From Winogradskyella epiphytica (GTDB taxonomy: Bacteria > Bacteroidota > Bacteroidia > Flavobacteriales > Flavobacteriaceae), in the NCBI RefSeq assembly GCF_003217215.1, contig NZ_QJTD01000002.1:570654-634653 (forward strand): DNA of 64,000 nt, written 5' to 3'. Made by a program: the position numbers and the translations under genes. Positions within the stretch are counted from its first letter, which is position 1; each line of letters begins with the position of its first letter. A model generated the notes under the pieces. The model saw only the letters and a list, made by a program, of their open reading frames with translations, did not search any database and was not told where the DNA came from. Positions 36,177 through 46,201 of this stretch are shown piece by piece.

Positions 36177-37037
36177 TTAATTTTTAGCACCAACAAACGT
36201 CTGCATATCTGAAGCTTTATACCAAACTTTTTGGGAAAAATGCCAAATATCAAAACCAGCGTTTTTAAATAGCAAAGGGTAATTATGTGAAAACGAAGGT
36301 TCATGTCCATAAAGTTGAGTCTCCGGATGGGCATCAAAATCATGGTCAGCTCCATTAGGTTCTATTGCTATAAAAATAGTTTTACCTAAGCCATTAATCA
36401 TATTAAATAGTTCCTGAAGTCGAGGCTGTAAAAAGTATTCTAATACACCTCTTGATGTAACAAAAACAGTATTTCCATGACCATTTTCTTTCACCCAATC
36501 AAAAGCATCAGCAGCTACAAACTCAAGTTTTTCATTATTTGAAAATCTGTCCTTATTTAATTCTATTTGATCCGGACTAAGATCGATACCCACGAAACGA
36601 CTAATATTGGGGAACTCAGCACTGAGATAATTGAGAACATCTCCATTCCCAGTTCCGATTTCAACCAATGTATTAAATTCTACTGACGTCTCAGATAACT
36701 CTTTTTTAAGCAAATCAAATATAAATGTGCAATGTGGTATAAAATCGGTTTTAAAGGTATCCTCTAGATCTGAAAACAATTCAGTAGCTTTACTATTAAC
36801 CCAAAAATTTCGATTTTGTTCAGCTATAGCGCTATAATCTTGTATTTTATCAAGCTTGTGCAAAAGGGAACTTCGCATTACTCTATCCGACAAACTCATA
36901 TCTCTTTTAGGTTTATGGACTAGTGTAATTCTATTTTCTGATAGTTGGCGTGCTTTTTCTGGTTGAAGAAGAACGAGCATATTACCAACCGGCAAGACGA
37001 GAAAATTATATGCCAGTTTTTTCAATTTTTCACTCAT
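36177..37037 (-). CDS. SAM-dependent methyltransferase
   Basis: 286 residues with an N-terminal helical part of about 100 residues and a class I Rossmann methyltransferase domain: motif I LVEIGTGNGDVLNYL, then VGIDLSPDQIELN and FVAADAFDW, and a later VTSRGVLEYFLQP. It lies 53 bases upstream of the CPBP gene in the same direction as the synthase operon, so it is a candidate tailoring enzyme, but the 0.55 kb gap before the synthase means co-transcription is not assured. Substrate (N, O or C) not inferable. Confidence 0.78.
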   Translation of the reverse strand: MSEKLKKLAYNFLVLPVGNMLVLLQPEKARQLSENRITLVHKPKRDMSLSDRVMRSSLLHKLDKIQDYSAIAEQNRNFWVNSKATELFSDLEDTFKTDFIPHCTFIFDLLKKELSETSVEFNTLVEIGTGNGDVLNYLSAEFPNISRFVGIDLSPDQIELNKDRFSNNEKLEFVAADAFDWVKENGHGNTVFVTSRGVLEYFLQPRLQELFNMINGLGKTIFIAIEPNGADHDFDAHPETQLYGHEPSFSHNYPLLFKNAGFDIWHFSQKVWYKASDMQTFVGAKN

Positions 37038-37147
37038 AAAGATACTTTATACTAATGATTTTAAAATGATTAGGTTGTGTAATTTACTATTAAATTTTTA
37101 AAAATTCCATTAAATTCTTTCATTTTCTCATTTTAGAATAGAATCTA

Positions 37148-37178
37148 TTGATTCATTATTAGCGAAACCTTACTTTTG
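37148..37178 (+). promoter_or_regulatory. Promoter of the metal-dependent hydrolase gene
   Basis: TTG (37148-37150) and TACTTTTG (37171-37178), a perfect TAnnTTTG box, lie 20 bases apart. The start would fall only a few bases before the ATG at 37187, so the message is nearly leaderless. Confidence 0.55.
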
Positions 37179-37186
37179 AAAACAAT

Positions 37187-38185
37187 ATGGATTCACTTAC
37201 TCAAATCGTTTTAGGAGCTGCCGTTGGCGAAGCTGTTTTAGGTAAAAAGGTTGGCAATAAAGCTATATTATATGGAGCTATTGCAGGCACTATTCCCGAC
37301 TTAGATATTTTTGCCTCACATTTTACCGATACGGTTACGGCTTTAGCTATTCATCGTGGATTTACGCATTCCATTGTATTTTGCGTATTGTTTGCCCCCT
37401 TATTTGGTTGGCTCGTCTCACGGTTTGAATCTTATAAAGATTGGAAAGGATGGTCCTGGTTATTTTTTTGGGCATTGATAACACATCCTATATTAGATGC
37501 ACATACCACATGGGGAACTCAGTTTTTTTGGCCTTTCGATTTAAGATTAGCCTTTAAAACTATTTTTGTTATTGATCCATTATACACACTTCCATTTTTA
37601 ATTTGTCTGATTCTGACCATGTTTCAAAAAAGAACTTCGGAAAAACGTCGTTTTTACAATGGTCTTGGACTTACCATTAGTACGGCATATTTAGCTTTAA
37701 CTTTTGTGCTAAAACACCTTGCACTAACACAATTTGAAGATGCCCTACTCGACCAAAATATTATTTACGAGCAAATAGATACCCGACCTGCTCCACTTAA
37801 TACTATTCTTTGGAGTGCGAATGTAGATACTAAAGACGCTTATCTTTTAGGTTACTATTCATTTTTTGACACGCAACAAACTCGATTTGAAGCCTTTCCG
37901 AAAAACCATCAATTATTAGGTGACCTCATCGAAAATGAGAAAGTACAACGAATGATTTCAATTTCTGAAGGATGGCACACCATAATAAAGAAGGATGGTA
38001 AACTATATTATAACGATTTACGTTTTGGCCTGCTAAGTATGGAACCTCAATCACAAGAATTTGTTTTTCAATACCGCATAGATGTGGATGAAAATGGGAA
38101 CGTGAACTTTGTAGAGCAAGAAAAATCGAAACGGGATGGTAAAAAACTGATAAGTGATTTGTGGAATCGCTTAAAAGGAATTTAA
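37187..38185 (+). CDS. Membrane-bound metal-dependent hydrolase (YdjM/DUF457 family)
   Basis: 332 residues. The N-terminal half is the family domain with MDSLTQIVLGAAVGEAV, IPDLDI, HRGFTHS and THPILDAHTTWG, whose His and Asp residues would bind metal, and several membrane segments. The C-terminal 150 residues are soluble, ending in a charged tail. YdjM of Escherichia coli is an SOS-regulated relative of unknown substrate. It is convergent with the phospholipase gene, 29 bases apart. Confidence 0.85.
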   Translation: MDSLTQIVLGAAVGEAVLGKKVGNKAILYGAIAGTIPDLDIFASHFTDTVTALAIHRGFTHSIVFCVLFAPLFGWLVSRFESYKDWKGWSWLFFWALITHPILDAHTTWGTQFFWPFDLRLAFKTIFVIDPLYTLPFLICLILTMFQKRTSEKRRFYNGLGLTISTAYLALTFVLKHLALTQFEDALLDQNIIYEQIDTRPAPLNTILWSANVDTKDAYLLGYYSFFDTQQTRFEAFPKNHQLLGDLIENEKVQRMISISEGWHTIIKKDGKLYYNDLRFGLLSMEPQSQEFVFQYRIDVDENGNVNFVEQEKSKRDGKKLISDLWNRLKGI

Positions 38186-38214
38186 TCACCAAAAGTTATC
38201 TGCTCATTGCATCA

Positions 38215-39075
38215 TTATTTTTTCCCCTTAAACCATCTAAATTCATTAGTTCTTATAACATAACCAATGCGTATCATACTTTTTGATTCTTGATAATTAA
38301 GTAAACCTTCAGCTTGACCAACAAACCATTCAAACATCACATATTGGTTAGAGATATTATTATCAAACGGATTAAAATAAATACGAGTTCTAATTGAGCC
38401 TTTGCCATCAAAATTGAGTCCTTTCCTAACTCTTAAATCAAAAACAAGCTTATCTTGTTTAAATATATGTGACATATTAACTTGGCCTAATCCAACATAT
38501 TCCAAGAGATCTGGATTTCCTTCTTTATAACCGAATGGTAACCACACCTTAAAACTTGCGGTTGTTCTTTTAAAAATATTAGTGGTATATTCTAAACTAA
38601 AGCGATTCCAACTCCTTGAAGCTATACTATCTCTTCCGTTAGATTCGTGTTCAAAGGAGACGGTTGCCAATCCACTTAAGCGATCCTCTTTATCGTAAAT
38701 GGCTTTCCCTATTGCTATGGATGGATTGAAATTAATATCACTAAAAGGTAAAGATTCTTTGTAAATGTTCCAGAATGACTTTTGCGTGTACGTCATGAAT
38801 AAATAGGTGTCTAAAGGAAGTCTACTTCTTGTAAGTATCTGCTTAAAACTTATCTGATATTTAGCATTGGCCGTGGAGCTATTAATGGCTGTATTTGCTG
38901 GAACTCCTGTTATAAAATAATTATCCTTATGTATAGAAAAATAGGGCATTTGAGCCATAGAATCCTGTAATTGTTCGCGCGTATAAGCTTGTGAATACAA
39001 CGAATTATAGGAGAAAAAACCTAAAAACATGAGTAGTGTAGTGAATTTAAATGTGCTCATTTTAAAATCTTTCAT
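38215..39075 (-). CDS. pldA: Outer membrane phospholipase A
   Basis: 286 residues with a signal peptide ending near LYSQA. The catalytic triad of OMPLA is visible with the family spacing: His143 and Ser145 in FEHESNGRDS, and Asn157 in SRSWNR. The rest alternates in beta-barrel fashion and ends in RWFKGKK after the last strand. The enzyme hydrolyses phospholipids that reach the outer leaflet, in a Ca-dependent dimer, when the membrane is damaged. Monocistronic. Confidence 0.9.
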   Translation of the reverse strand: MKDFKMSTFKFTTLLMFLGFFSYNSLYSQAYTREQLQDSMAQMPYFSIHKDNYFITGVPANTAINSSTANAKYQISFKQILTRSRLPLDTYLFMTYTQKSFWNIYKESLPFSDINFNPSIAIGKAIYDKEDRLSGLATVSFEHESNGRDSIASRSWNRFSLEYTTNIFKRTTASFKVWLPFGYKEGNPDLLEYVGLGQVNMSHIFKQDKLVFDLRVRKGLNFDGKGSIRTRIYFNPFDNNISNQYVMFEWFVGQAEGLLNYQESKSMIRIGYVIRTNEFRWFKGKK

Positions 39076-39316
39076 AATGGCTGGTCTATAAAATTATAAA
39101 ATGCAAAAATGATAAAACATTTTTAATACAACAGACCCGAACACTATTTAAATAAGCTTCAGCCATTGTATACGTGTTCATAAAGAATATCAAAAGGCTC
39201 GCAATTCGAAATATCAATTTATCAGAGTTAAAACAATATTATAATAAGTTAATACATCAGTCATTATTCCGTAAATTGAGGTAAGATTTCAGGATTAACC
39301 CAATACTATTGCAAAT

Positions 39317-41125
39317 ATGGAACTCTCTATTCTTTTAGTTTTTATAATTATTGGTATTAGTATTGTTCTGTTTATAACTGAGTTATTTCCTATTGATAAG
39401 ATTGCCTTCTTCATTATTGTTGCTCTTGTTTTATTACAATTAACATCTCCTGAAGAGGCTATTAGTGGCTTCGCTAATCCGGCTACCATAACTATTCTTG
39501 CCTTAATGATATTAGCTGTTGGATTAGAAGAAAATGGAGTCATTCAACTGCTTTCCGATAATGTGAAAAAACTAAAGACATTACCACTTATATTAATCAC
39601 ACCAGCTTTCATGTTAATTTCAGCAAGTATTTCAGCTTTTATTAGCACCACAGCTGTTGTGATCATATTCATTAAAATTGTTACCCAGTTATCCGAAAAA
39701 TATAACTTTTCTTCTTCTCGCTTATTAATGCCGATTTCATTTGCGGGTATTTTAGGTGGAAGCTGTACATTGATGGGTACATCTACCAACCTTATTGTGA
39801 ACGCGGTTGCGAAAAATCATGGTGTTGAATCGTTTAGCTTTTTTGAGTTTACGAAGTATGGAATCATATTCTTTATTATAGGATTGGTGATTATGACCAT
39901 TGCCACACGCTTTTTACCGACCAGTAAACATAGCGACTTAAGAAAATCTTATGATATAGAATCTTATGTTTTTTCCATTAAAGTATCTGAAGATTCACCC
40001 TTAATTGGAAAAACATTCGGTTCCATTGATATTTTTGATAACGAAGAAGTGAAGTTATTGAAACTCATAAGAGCTAAACAAGTCATTAACGATCCTGGAA
40101 AGTATATTAAATTAATGGCTCATGACGACTTGATTTTGATGAGTAACTTGGAAAATTTTCAATCATTAATGAAGAAAAACGGTCTTATTCTAAATGAAAA
40201 ACGAAAAAGACAAAAAGATATTGAAGACGAGAGCACCGATGAATTAAAAAGGGAGTTAACCTATGTTGAAATTCTTATTCTTCCTGGATCCAACCTCATT
40301 GGCAAAACACTTAAGGTATTACGTCGAATTTCATTTCGAGGAGCCTATCCCATAGCCATAAAAAAACGAAGAAACCTAAGAAACACTAAAGAACGTTTAC
40401 TTCGAAAGAACATCAAGGACATCAATCTTAAACCTGGAGATCGTGTTCTGCTAGAAATTGAAGAACATAAAATTTCCAATTTATATGATATGGAAAATAT
40501 CGCCATATTAAACGAACATGAGTTTAAACCTGTTGCTTCTAATAAAAAACGAATCTTAGCACTCTTAATTTTATTAGGAGTCATAGGTCTTGCTGCCAGT
40601 GGAACTTTAAGTATTTTGGCCGCCTCAATTGCCGGTGTTGGTGCCATGTTACTTGCTAATATTATTCAGCTTGAAAGTGTTTACCAAAAAGTAAATTGGC
40701 AGATTATTTTTCTATTGGCAGGTATGATTCCTTTAGGGGTTGCCATGACAAATAGTGGTGCCGATGTATGGCTTTCTAAAAACTTACTTGCCTTAGTTAG
40801 CGACCAAGCACCCATTATCGTTTTAGGATTATTATTTGGTACCACTATGCTCTTATCTGGTGTGATTTCTAATAATGCAACCGCTATTATTATGACCCCT
40901 ATTTCTATCGCTGTTGCAAGCGGTTTAGGATTAGATATTAAACCGTTCTTATTAGCTGTCATGTTTGGTGCAAATTTTAGCTTTTTCACTCCAGTAGGCT
41001 ATCAAACTAACGCGTTGATTTATGGAACAGGCATCTATAAATTCAAACACTTTCTGATAATTGGTGGTATTCTATCACTTACATTATGGATTGCCGGAAC
41101 ATTTCTACTATCAATGGGTTTGTAA
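39317..41125 (+). CDS. SLC13/DASS-family permease with two RCK-C (TrkA-C) domains
   Basis: 602 residues. About five membrane segments precede the conserved GSCTLMGTSTNLIVN. Two soluble RCK-C domains follow in the middle (about 212-300 and 305-390), and then more segments with ISNNATAIIMTPISIA and GYQTNALIYG. These motifs are the paired substrate and sodium sites of the divalent anion/sodium symporter family; bacterial members with central RCK-C pairs are often sulfate or dicarboxylate transporters. Substrate not assigned. It ends before a strong bidirectional terminator. Confidence 0.9.
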   Translation: MELSILLVFIIIGISIVLFITELFPIDKIAFFIIVALVLLQLTSPEEAISGFANPATITILALMILAVGLEENGVIQLLSDNVKKLKTLPLILITPAFMLISASISAFISTTAVVIIFIKIVTQLSEKYNFSSSRLLMPISFAGILGGSCTLMGTSTNLIVNAVAKNHGVESFSFFEFTKYGIIFFIIGLVIMTIATRFLPTSKHSDLRKSYDIESYVFSIKVSEDSPLIGKTFGSIDIFDNEEVKLLKLIRAKQVINDPGKYIKLMAHDDLILMSNLENFQSLMKKNGLILNEKRKRQKDIEDESTDELKRELTYVEILILPGSNLIGKTLKVLRRISFRGAYPIAIKKRRNLRNTKERLLRKNIKDINLKPGDRVLLEIEEHKISNLYDMENIAILNEHEFKPVASNKKRILALLILLGVIGLAASGTLSILAASIAGVGAMLLANIIQLESVYQKVNWQIIFLLAGMIPLGVAMTNSGADVWLSKNLLALVSDQAPIIVLGLLFGTTMLLSGVISNNATAIIMTPISIAVASGLGLDIKPFLLAVMFGANFSFFTPVGYQTNALIYGTGIYKFKHFLIIGGILSLTLWIAGTFLLSMGL

Positions 41126-41224
41126 AACGTACAAATTAAGTTCTTCAACATCTCGTTGGATGATGTACTTACTAAACCTTATAATTCCAAATCATTTACA
41201 AAACCATCTTTCGAAATATCAAAC

Positions 41225-41257
41225 AAAAAAAAGAGCCCTTTAGAAGGACTCTTTTTT
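41225..41257. terminator. Bidirectional terminator between permease and copper operon
   Basis: Stem AAAAAAGAGcCCTT / AAGGaCTCTTTTTT with a three-base loop, A-rich on one arm and T-rich on the other. It serves the plus-strand permease gene (stop 41125) and the minus-strand copper operon (last stop 41280). Confidence 0.85.
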
Positions 41258-41279
41258 CTATTACCGAATGAACATTTAA

Positions 41280-41717
41280 TTAATGTACTTCAGCTTTTAC
41301 TTCACCTGACTGATTCATTTGCATGTTATGGTCGTATTTGCAACATCCAGGTAAATTTTCGTATGCAGCTAAGTCACCTGCTACTTTTTCAGTATCGTAT
41401 CCTGAAGCAGCAATAGCTTTATGAATAGACATCACATCTGTTTTAGTCTCATCAAAAGAAACCTCAACTTTCTTTTTGTCTACATCCCAATTCGCTTCCG
41501 CAACACCTTCTACGCTGTTTGCAGCTTTTTCAATGGTTGTTTTACACATCCCACAGTTTCCTCTTACTCCAAAAGACATCTCTGCCAAAGCGATTTCCTT
41601 TGACACTTCAGAACTTACTTCCGTTACTGTTGTTTCTACTTCTTTTTTGGCCTCATCTTTACAACTTGTTAAGCCCATTGCAGCTACTACCGCTACACTT
41701 AAAATTACTCTTTTCAT
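41280..41717 (-). CDS. Periplasmic HMA-domain lipoprotein
   Basis: 145 residues. The lipoprotein signal ends MGLTSC (Cys19). A heavy-metal-associated domain (about 48-112) has the metal site GNCGMCKTTIEKA. The tail adds LPGCCKYDHNMQMN, a second potential Cu site rich in Cys, His and Met. As the last gene of the copper operon, it probably binds Cu(I) in the periplasm and hands it to the CusCBA complex. Confidence 0.88.
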   Translation of the reverse strand: MKRVILSVAVVAAMGLTSCKDEAKKEVETTVTEVSSEVSKEIALAEMSFGVRGNCGMCKTTIEKAANSVEGVAEANWDVDKKKVEVSFDETKTDVMSIHKAIAASGYDTEKVAGDLAAYENLPGCCKYDHNMQMNQSGEVKAEVH

Positions 41718-41751
41718 GTTTAAATATTTAATTATTAATAATTGGTTCTAC

Positions 41752-43479
41752 TTATTCTATAACTTGTTTCACTTCTCCACATCGCAACATAGCGTCGCCA
41801 AAATACGGATTTAAAACTTTTTCTTCCTTACTCAACCAGTAAGCGCCTGTATCATTATCTACCATTGGGCAATATTGATGATACATCTTTTCATTTATAC
41901 CGAATACTTCAATAGCATTGGTTAAATGTGTTGAAAGGCTTTTGAAACGTCGCCTTTGATCTACTAAATCACTTGTATTTGAAATGGATGTCGCAGAATC
42001 TTTTATTTCTTTTTCTAAAACCATCCAATGCTCATGTGCATCCTTATCTTTTACCAATTTCATATCTACTTTTGATAAATGGCTTAATAACTTTTTAGCT
42101 TCCTCTGCACTGTTATTGGCATCATCTTTTACCAAGGCATCTTTTAGTTGAATATAACCGTTAAAAACTGCTTTTAATTGGTTCTGAAAGTCTTTTGAAA
42201 CCGTAACTCTTTCATTTAAATTGAAGTGCGCTTCTTTGGATTCATTTTTATCTGATTTATGATTCATCATAGACTTTTTACCTTGTAATTGAGCTGCCGC
42301 ATCAACGGTAAATGTTCCATTGGTTACAATTTCATCGCCATTTTCTAATCCGTCTACAACCTGATAATTTTCACCCATTTTAGAACCTAAGGTAATTTCA
42401 CGCATTTCGAAAACAGTTTCGTTGGGATCCGGTTTTAAATACACCAACGAACGCTCTCCAGTCCATAACACAGCCGTCGACGGAATAGTCAGCACTTCTT
42501 TCGTGTTTGAAGCAACGCCTTTTATTTTACCCGAAACAAACATGCCTGGCTTAAACAAATTATCCTTATTACTCAACACCACTCTTAAAGTTACCGTACG
42601 TGTTTTCGTATTTAAAGTTGGATCTATAAAATCTACTTTTCCTGTGAATTCTTTATTAGGATACGCGTTTGTTACGACAGAAACCTCTTGACCTTTCTTT
42701 AGTACTTCAATTTGATTTTCATAAACATCAAAATTCGCCCAAACAGTAGACAGATTAGCGATTTTAAGCAATGGCTGACCTTGCTTTACATAATCCCCTT
42801 GCTCGATGAGTTTTTCAGTCACCGTTCCTGAAACCGTAGCATAAATAGGCACATTTTCTTGCACTTTTCCTGAAGATTCTATCTGACTGATTTGATTCTC
42901 TGAAAGCTTCCAAAGTTTTAGTTTATTACGAACCGCTTTATACAAAGCAGGTTGTGATTCTTTTAAAGAGGAAGCAGTAAGCAACTCTTGTTGTGCTGCG
43001 TACAATTCTGGAGAATATATTGTAGCCAACAACTGACCTCTACGCACCTCTTCTCCTGTGAAACTCACATTCAATCGTTCTATACGTCCTGAAAAATAAC
43101 TCACTTGCACAGCGTTAGCTTCTTCATTTTCTACAATTTTTCCAGATAATTTAATGGCATTATCTTCAGCTTTACCACTACCAACAACAGCTGTTTGCAC
43201 ATTAGCCAAAGCCATAGCATTTTCTGTTAGTTTAAATTGATCGGCAGCCAAGCCATCTGCTCCTGCTTCGGCAGGAATTAAATCCATTCCACAAATAGGA
43301 CAATCGCCAGGTTCTGGCTGCATAATTTGTGGATCCATAGAACAAGTCCACATTTGATTTGATTCTGCAACAGCATCGTGGTTATGCTCGTTTTCTGTGT
43401 TGGTTGAACCGCCAAACAAGAACCATCCTAAAAGAAGGCCAACGGCTAAAATTCCAATATAAATTATATATTTTTTCAT
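41752..43479 (-). CDS. cusB: CusB-type periplasmic adaptor with metal-binding and DUF3347 domains
   Basis: 575 residues. An N-terminal membrane anchor (about 5-24) is followed by a heavy-metal-binding domain of the CPxCGMDL kind (WTCSMDPQI, CPICGMDLIP). Adaptor lipoyl, hairpin and barrel domains follow (about 80-400), and a C-terminal DUF3347 helical domain (about 415-570) contains a second Cys/His set (YHQYCPMVDN). It passes Cu or Ag to the CusA pump. Four bases separate its ATG from the upstream copA stop. Confidence 0.92.
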   Translation of the reverse strand: MKKYIIYIGILAVGLLLGWFLFGGSTNTENEHNHDAVAESNQMWTCSMDPQIMQPEPGDCPICGMDLIPAEAGADGLAADQFKLTENAMALANVQTAVVGSGKAEDNAIKLSGKIVENEEANAVQVSYFSGRIERLNVSFTGEEVRRGQLLATIYSPELYAAQQELLTASSLKESQPALYKAVRNKLKLWKLSENQISQIESSGKVQENVPIYATVSGTVTEKLIEQGDYVKQGQPLLKIANLSTVWANFDVYENQIEVLKKGQEVSVVTNAYPNKEFTGKVDFIDPTLNTKTRTVTLRVVLSNKDNLFKPGMFVSGKIKGVASNTKEVLTIPSTAVLWTGERSLVYLKPDPNETVFEMREITLGSKMGENYQVVDGLENGDEIVTNGTFTVDAAAQLQGKKSMMNHKSDKNESKEAHFNLNERVTVSKDFQNQLKAVFNGYIQLKDALVKDDANNSAEEAKKLLSHLSKVDMKLVKDKDAHEHWMVLEKEIKDSATSISNTSDLVDQRRRFKSLSTHLTNAIEVFGINEKMYHQYCPMVDNDTGAYWLSKEEKVLNPYFGDAMLRCGEVKQVIE

Positions 43480-43483
43480 GGTT

Positions 43484-46201
43484 TTAAATTTTAATAGTTC
43501 TTAATCTTAAAGCATTAGCAATTACCGAAACCGAGCTAAAACTCATGGCTAAAGCTGCAATCATTGGGGATAATAACAATCCGAAAACAGGAAATAAAAC
43601 ACCTGCAGCAACGGGCACACCTAAAGTGTTATAAATTAGCGCGAAAAATAAGTTTTGTTTGATGTTTTTCATCACACCGTGACTTAAATTCTTCGCTTTT
43701 ACAATGCCATTTAAATCACCTTTTACAAGCGTAATCTCTGCACTTTCTATAGCGACATCAGTCCCCGTTCCCATAGCAATTCCGACATCACTTTTCGCCA
43801 ATGCAGGCGCATCGTTAATCCCGTCACCTGCCATAGCAACTACTTTTCCTTCGTTCTGTAATTTCTCTACCACCTTCAACTTGTCTTCCGGTAACATACT
43901 GGCTTTAAAATCGGCAAGATGTAATTCAGAAGCAACGGCTTGAGCGGTATCATGATTATCACCTGTAAGCATAATCACAGCAATACCTTTATCTTGAAGT
44001 TCTTTAATTGCCTTCGCACTAGTTGCTTTAATTTTATCGCCAATAACCACATAACCAACAACCATTTTGTCTACGGCTAAATAAGACACGGTCTTTCCTT
44101 GTTTTTGATAGGTTTTAGCTTCAGCCTCCATTTCAGACGAGATGATAGCGTTCGCATACTTCATCATTTCTGGGTTTCCTAAAGCTGTGGTTTTACCATT
44201 CACTTTACCTTCAACACCTTTACCAGTAACCGCACTAAAAGCCTCTGATTTTAATACTTCCGTTTTCTTTTCCTTTCCGAATTTTACCGTAGCTTCAGCT
44301 AAAGGGTGTTCAGAATTACTATTTAAAGACACTATATATTGAAGCACTTGCTCTTCGGTATAATCGGTCCCAAAAGCACCAACTTTTTCAACGGTTGGTC
44401 GTCCTTCTGTTATCGTTCCAGTTTTATCAATAATAAGGGTATCTACTTTATCCAATTTCTCTAAAGCTTCCGCATTTTTAATCAGCACGCCATTTTGAGC
44501 ACCCTTTCCAACACCAACCATAACAGACATGGGCGTTGCTAATCCCAAAGCGCAAGGACAAGCAATAATTAACACCGCAATGGCATTAACAAAGGCATAA
44601 ACATAAACAGGTTCTGGTCCCCAAATAGCCCAAACCCCAAAGGTTATTAGAGAAATCAGGACTACGGCAGGCACAAAATAACCCGATACTCTATCCGCTA
44701 GATTCTGAATTGGCGCACGACTTCTACTCGCATCATTGACCATATGAATAATTTGAGACAGTAAGGTGTCGCTACCTACTTTTTCAGCTTTCATAAGAAA
44801 TACCTGATTCCCATTTATAGTTCCACTACTCACCTTATCACCTTCCGCTTTATTTACAGGAATTGGCTCTCCAGAAATCATTGATTCATCAACGGTAGTT
44901 TCACCTTCAGTTATAGAACCATCTACAGGAATTTTATCTCCTGGTTTTACTTTAAGAATATCGCCCAATTCTATCTTATCGATACTCACCTCAACATCTT
45001 CACCATCAACAACTTTGGTTGCCTTATTAGGTGCTAGTTTTAACAACTCTTTTACTGCCGAATTGGTTTTACTATGGGCACGAGCTTCCAAAAGCTGACC
45101 TAAAAGCACCAAGGTTAATATAACCGTTGCCGCTTCAAAATACACGTGAACAGCTCCTGATTCTGATACAAATTGCTCCGGAAAAATTCCAGGAAACAAC
45201 ATGCCAAATACACTAAACAGCCACGCAGCTCCTGCTCCAATTCCAATCAGTGTAAACATGTTTAGATTCCATGTTTTGATACTTCTATAAGCACGTTCAA
45301 AGAACATCCATGTGGCGTAAAACACCACTGGAATAGATAATGCAAACTGAATCCAGTTCCAGTTTTGTTGCTCCATAATATCGTACAGCGGATTATTTGG
45401 AACCATCTCACTCATAGCTATAATGAAAATTGGTAGTGTGAATGCCAAGGCAATCCAAAACTTTTTCAGCAGCTTATTATAGGTCTTTTCTTCAGAAGAC
45501 AAATCGGCTTGCATGAGCACTAAATCCATTCCGCAAATAGGACAAGCTCCTGCTTCGTCTTCAACTATTTCAGGATGCATTGGGCAGGTCCATTGTTCGG
45601 AATTGATTGCTGACAAGTTTTGTTCTTCCACCAAATCCATTCCACATACCGGACAATCGCCAGGCTTGTCATAGGTTTTATCACCTTCACAATGCATCGG
45701 ACAATAAAATGTACCGGTTCCTTCTCCCTTTGGTTTTGCCGCTTTTTCTTCGTGCTTAGGTTGTTCTCCTGGATGGTGAATACTATAACTCCCGCCATCT
45801 TTTTTTAAGGCCTCTTGAAAAGTTTCTAAAGGAATATGAGATGCCATTTCAATAAGCGCTTCCTTCTTTTCTAAATTCACCGTTGCTTTTAAAACACCTT
45901 CCACTTCGGAAAGCGTTTTTTCAACGTGACTCCGGCAACCATTGCAGGTCATTCCGTGTATATGATACGTATGTAGCATAGCGCCTTCATTTAGCTTGTG
46001 AATGGAATAGGTGTCTCCTTCCTTTTTTAAAGCCTCTTGAAAAGTCTCCAAAGGAATATGAGATGCCATTTCAATAACAGCTTCCTTTTTTTCTAAATTC
46101 ACCGTTGCTTTTGAAACACCTTCCACTTCGGAAAGCGTTTTTTCAACGTGACTCCGGCAACCATTGCAGGTCATTCCGTGTATATGATATGTGTGTTTCA
46201 T
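43484..46201 (-). CDS. copA: Copper-translocating P-type ATPase
   Basis: 905 residues. Two N-terminal HMA domains (1-72 and 75-148, each with GMTCNGC) are followed by two CPxCGMDL metal-binding domains (about 165-235). The P1B core carries SGEPIP, ACPCALGL (Cys-Pro-Cys transport site), DKTGTITEGRP (phosphorylated Asp), SEHPLAEA and GDGINDAPAL. It moves Cu(I) from the cytoplasm to the periplasm, where CusCBA takes over. The two HMA copies are nearly identical. The ATG overlaps the cusC stop by four bases. Confidence 0.95.
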   Translation of the reverse strand: MKHTYHIHGMTCNGCRSHVEKTLSEVEGVSKATVNLEKKEAVIEMASHIPLETFQEALKKEGDTYSIHKLNEGAMLHTYHIHGMTCNGCRSHVEKTLSEVEGVLKATVNLEKKEALIEMASHIPLETFQEALKKDGGSYSIHHPGEQPKHEEKAAKPKGEGTGTFYCPMHCEGDKTYDKPGDCPVCGMDLVEEQNLSAINSEQWTCPMHPEIVEDEAGACPICGMDLVLMQADLSSEEKTYNKLLKKFWIALAFTLPIFIIAMSEMVPNNPLYDIMEQQNWNWIQFALSIPVVFYATWMFFERAYRSIKTWNLNMFTLIGIGAGAAWLFSVFGMLFPGIFPEQFVSESGAVHVYFEAATVILTLVLLGQLLEARAHSKTNSAVKELLKLAPNKATKVVDGEDVEVSIDKIELGDILKVKPGDKIPVDGSITEGETTVDESMISGEPIPVNKAEGDKVSSGTINGNQVFLMKAEKVGSDTLLSQIIHMVNDASRSRAPIQNLADRVSGYFVPAVVLISLITFGVWAIWGPEPVYVYAFVNAIAVLIIACPCALGLATPMSVMVGVGKGAQNGVLIKNAEALEKLDKVDTLIIDKTGTITEGRPTVEKVGAFGTDYTEEQVLQYIVSLNSNSEHPLAEATVKFGKEKKTEVLKSEAFSAVTGKGVEGKVNGKTTALGNPEMMKYANAIISSEMEAEAKTYQKQGKTVSYLAVDKMVVGYVVIGDKIKATSAKAIKELQDKGIAVIMLTGDNHDTAQAVASELHLADFKASMLPEDKLKVVEKLQNEGKVVAMAGDGINDAPALAKSDVGIAMGTGTDVAIESAEITLVKGDLNGIVKAKNLSHGVMKNIKQNLFFALIYNTLGVPVAAGVLFPVFGLLLSPMIAALAMSFSSVSVIANALRLRTIKI
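45776..46201 (-). repeat. In-frame tandem duplication of the HMA domain in copA
   Basis: Unit length is 222 bases (74 codons): codons 1-74 and 75 onward encode almost the same HMA domain, with only a handful of differences (VSKATV against VLKATV, EAVIEM against EALIEM, KEGDTYS against KDGGSYS). The DNA is close to identical over long stretches, which points to a recent duplication or ongoing gene conversion. Confidence 0.88.
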
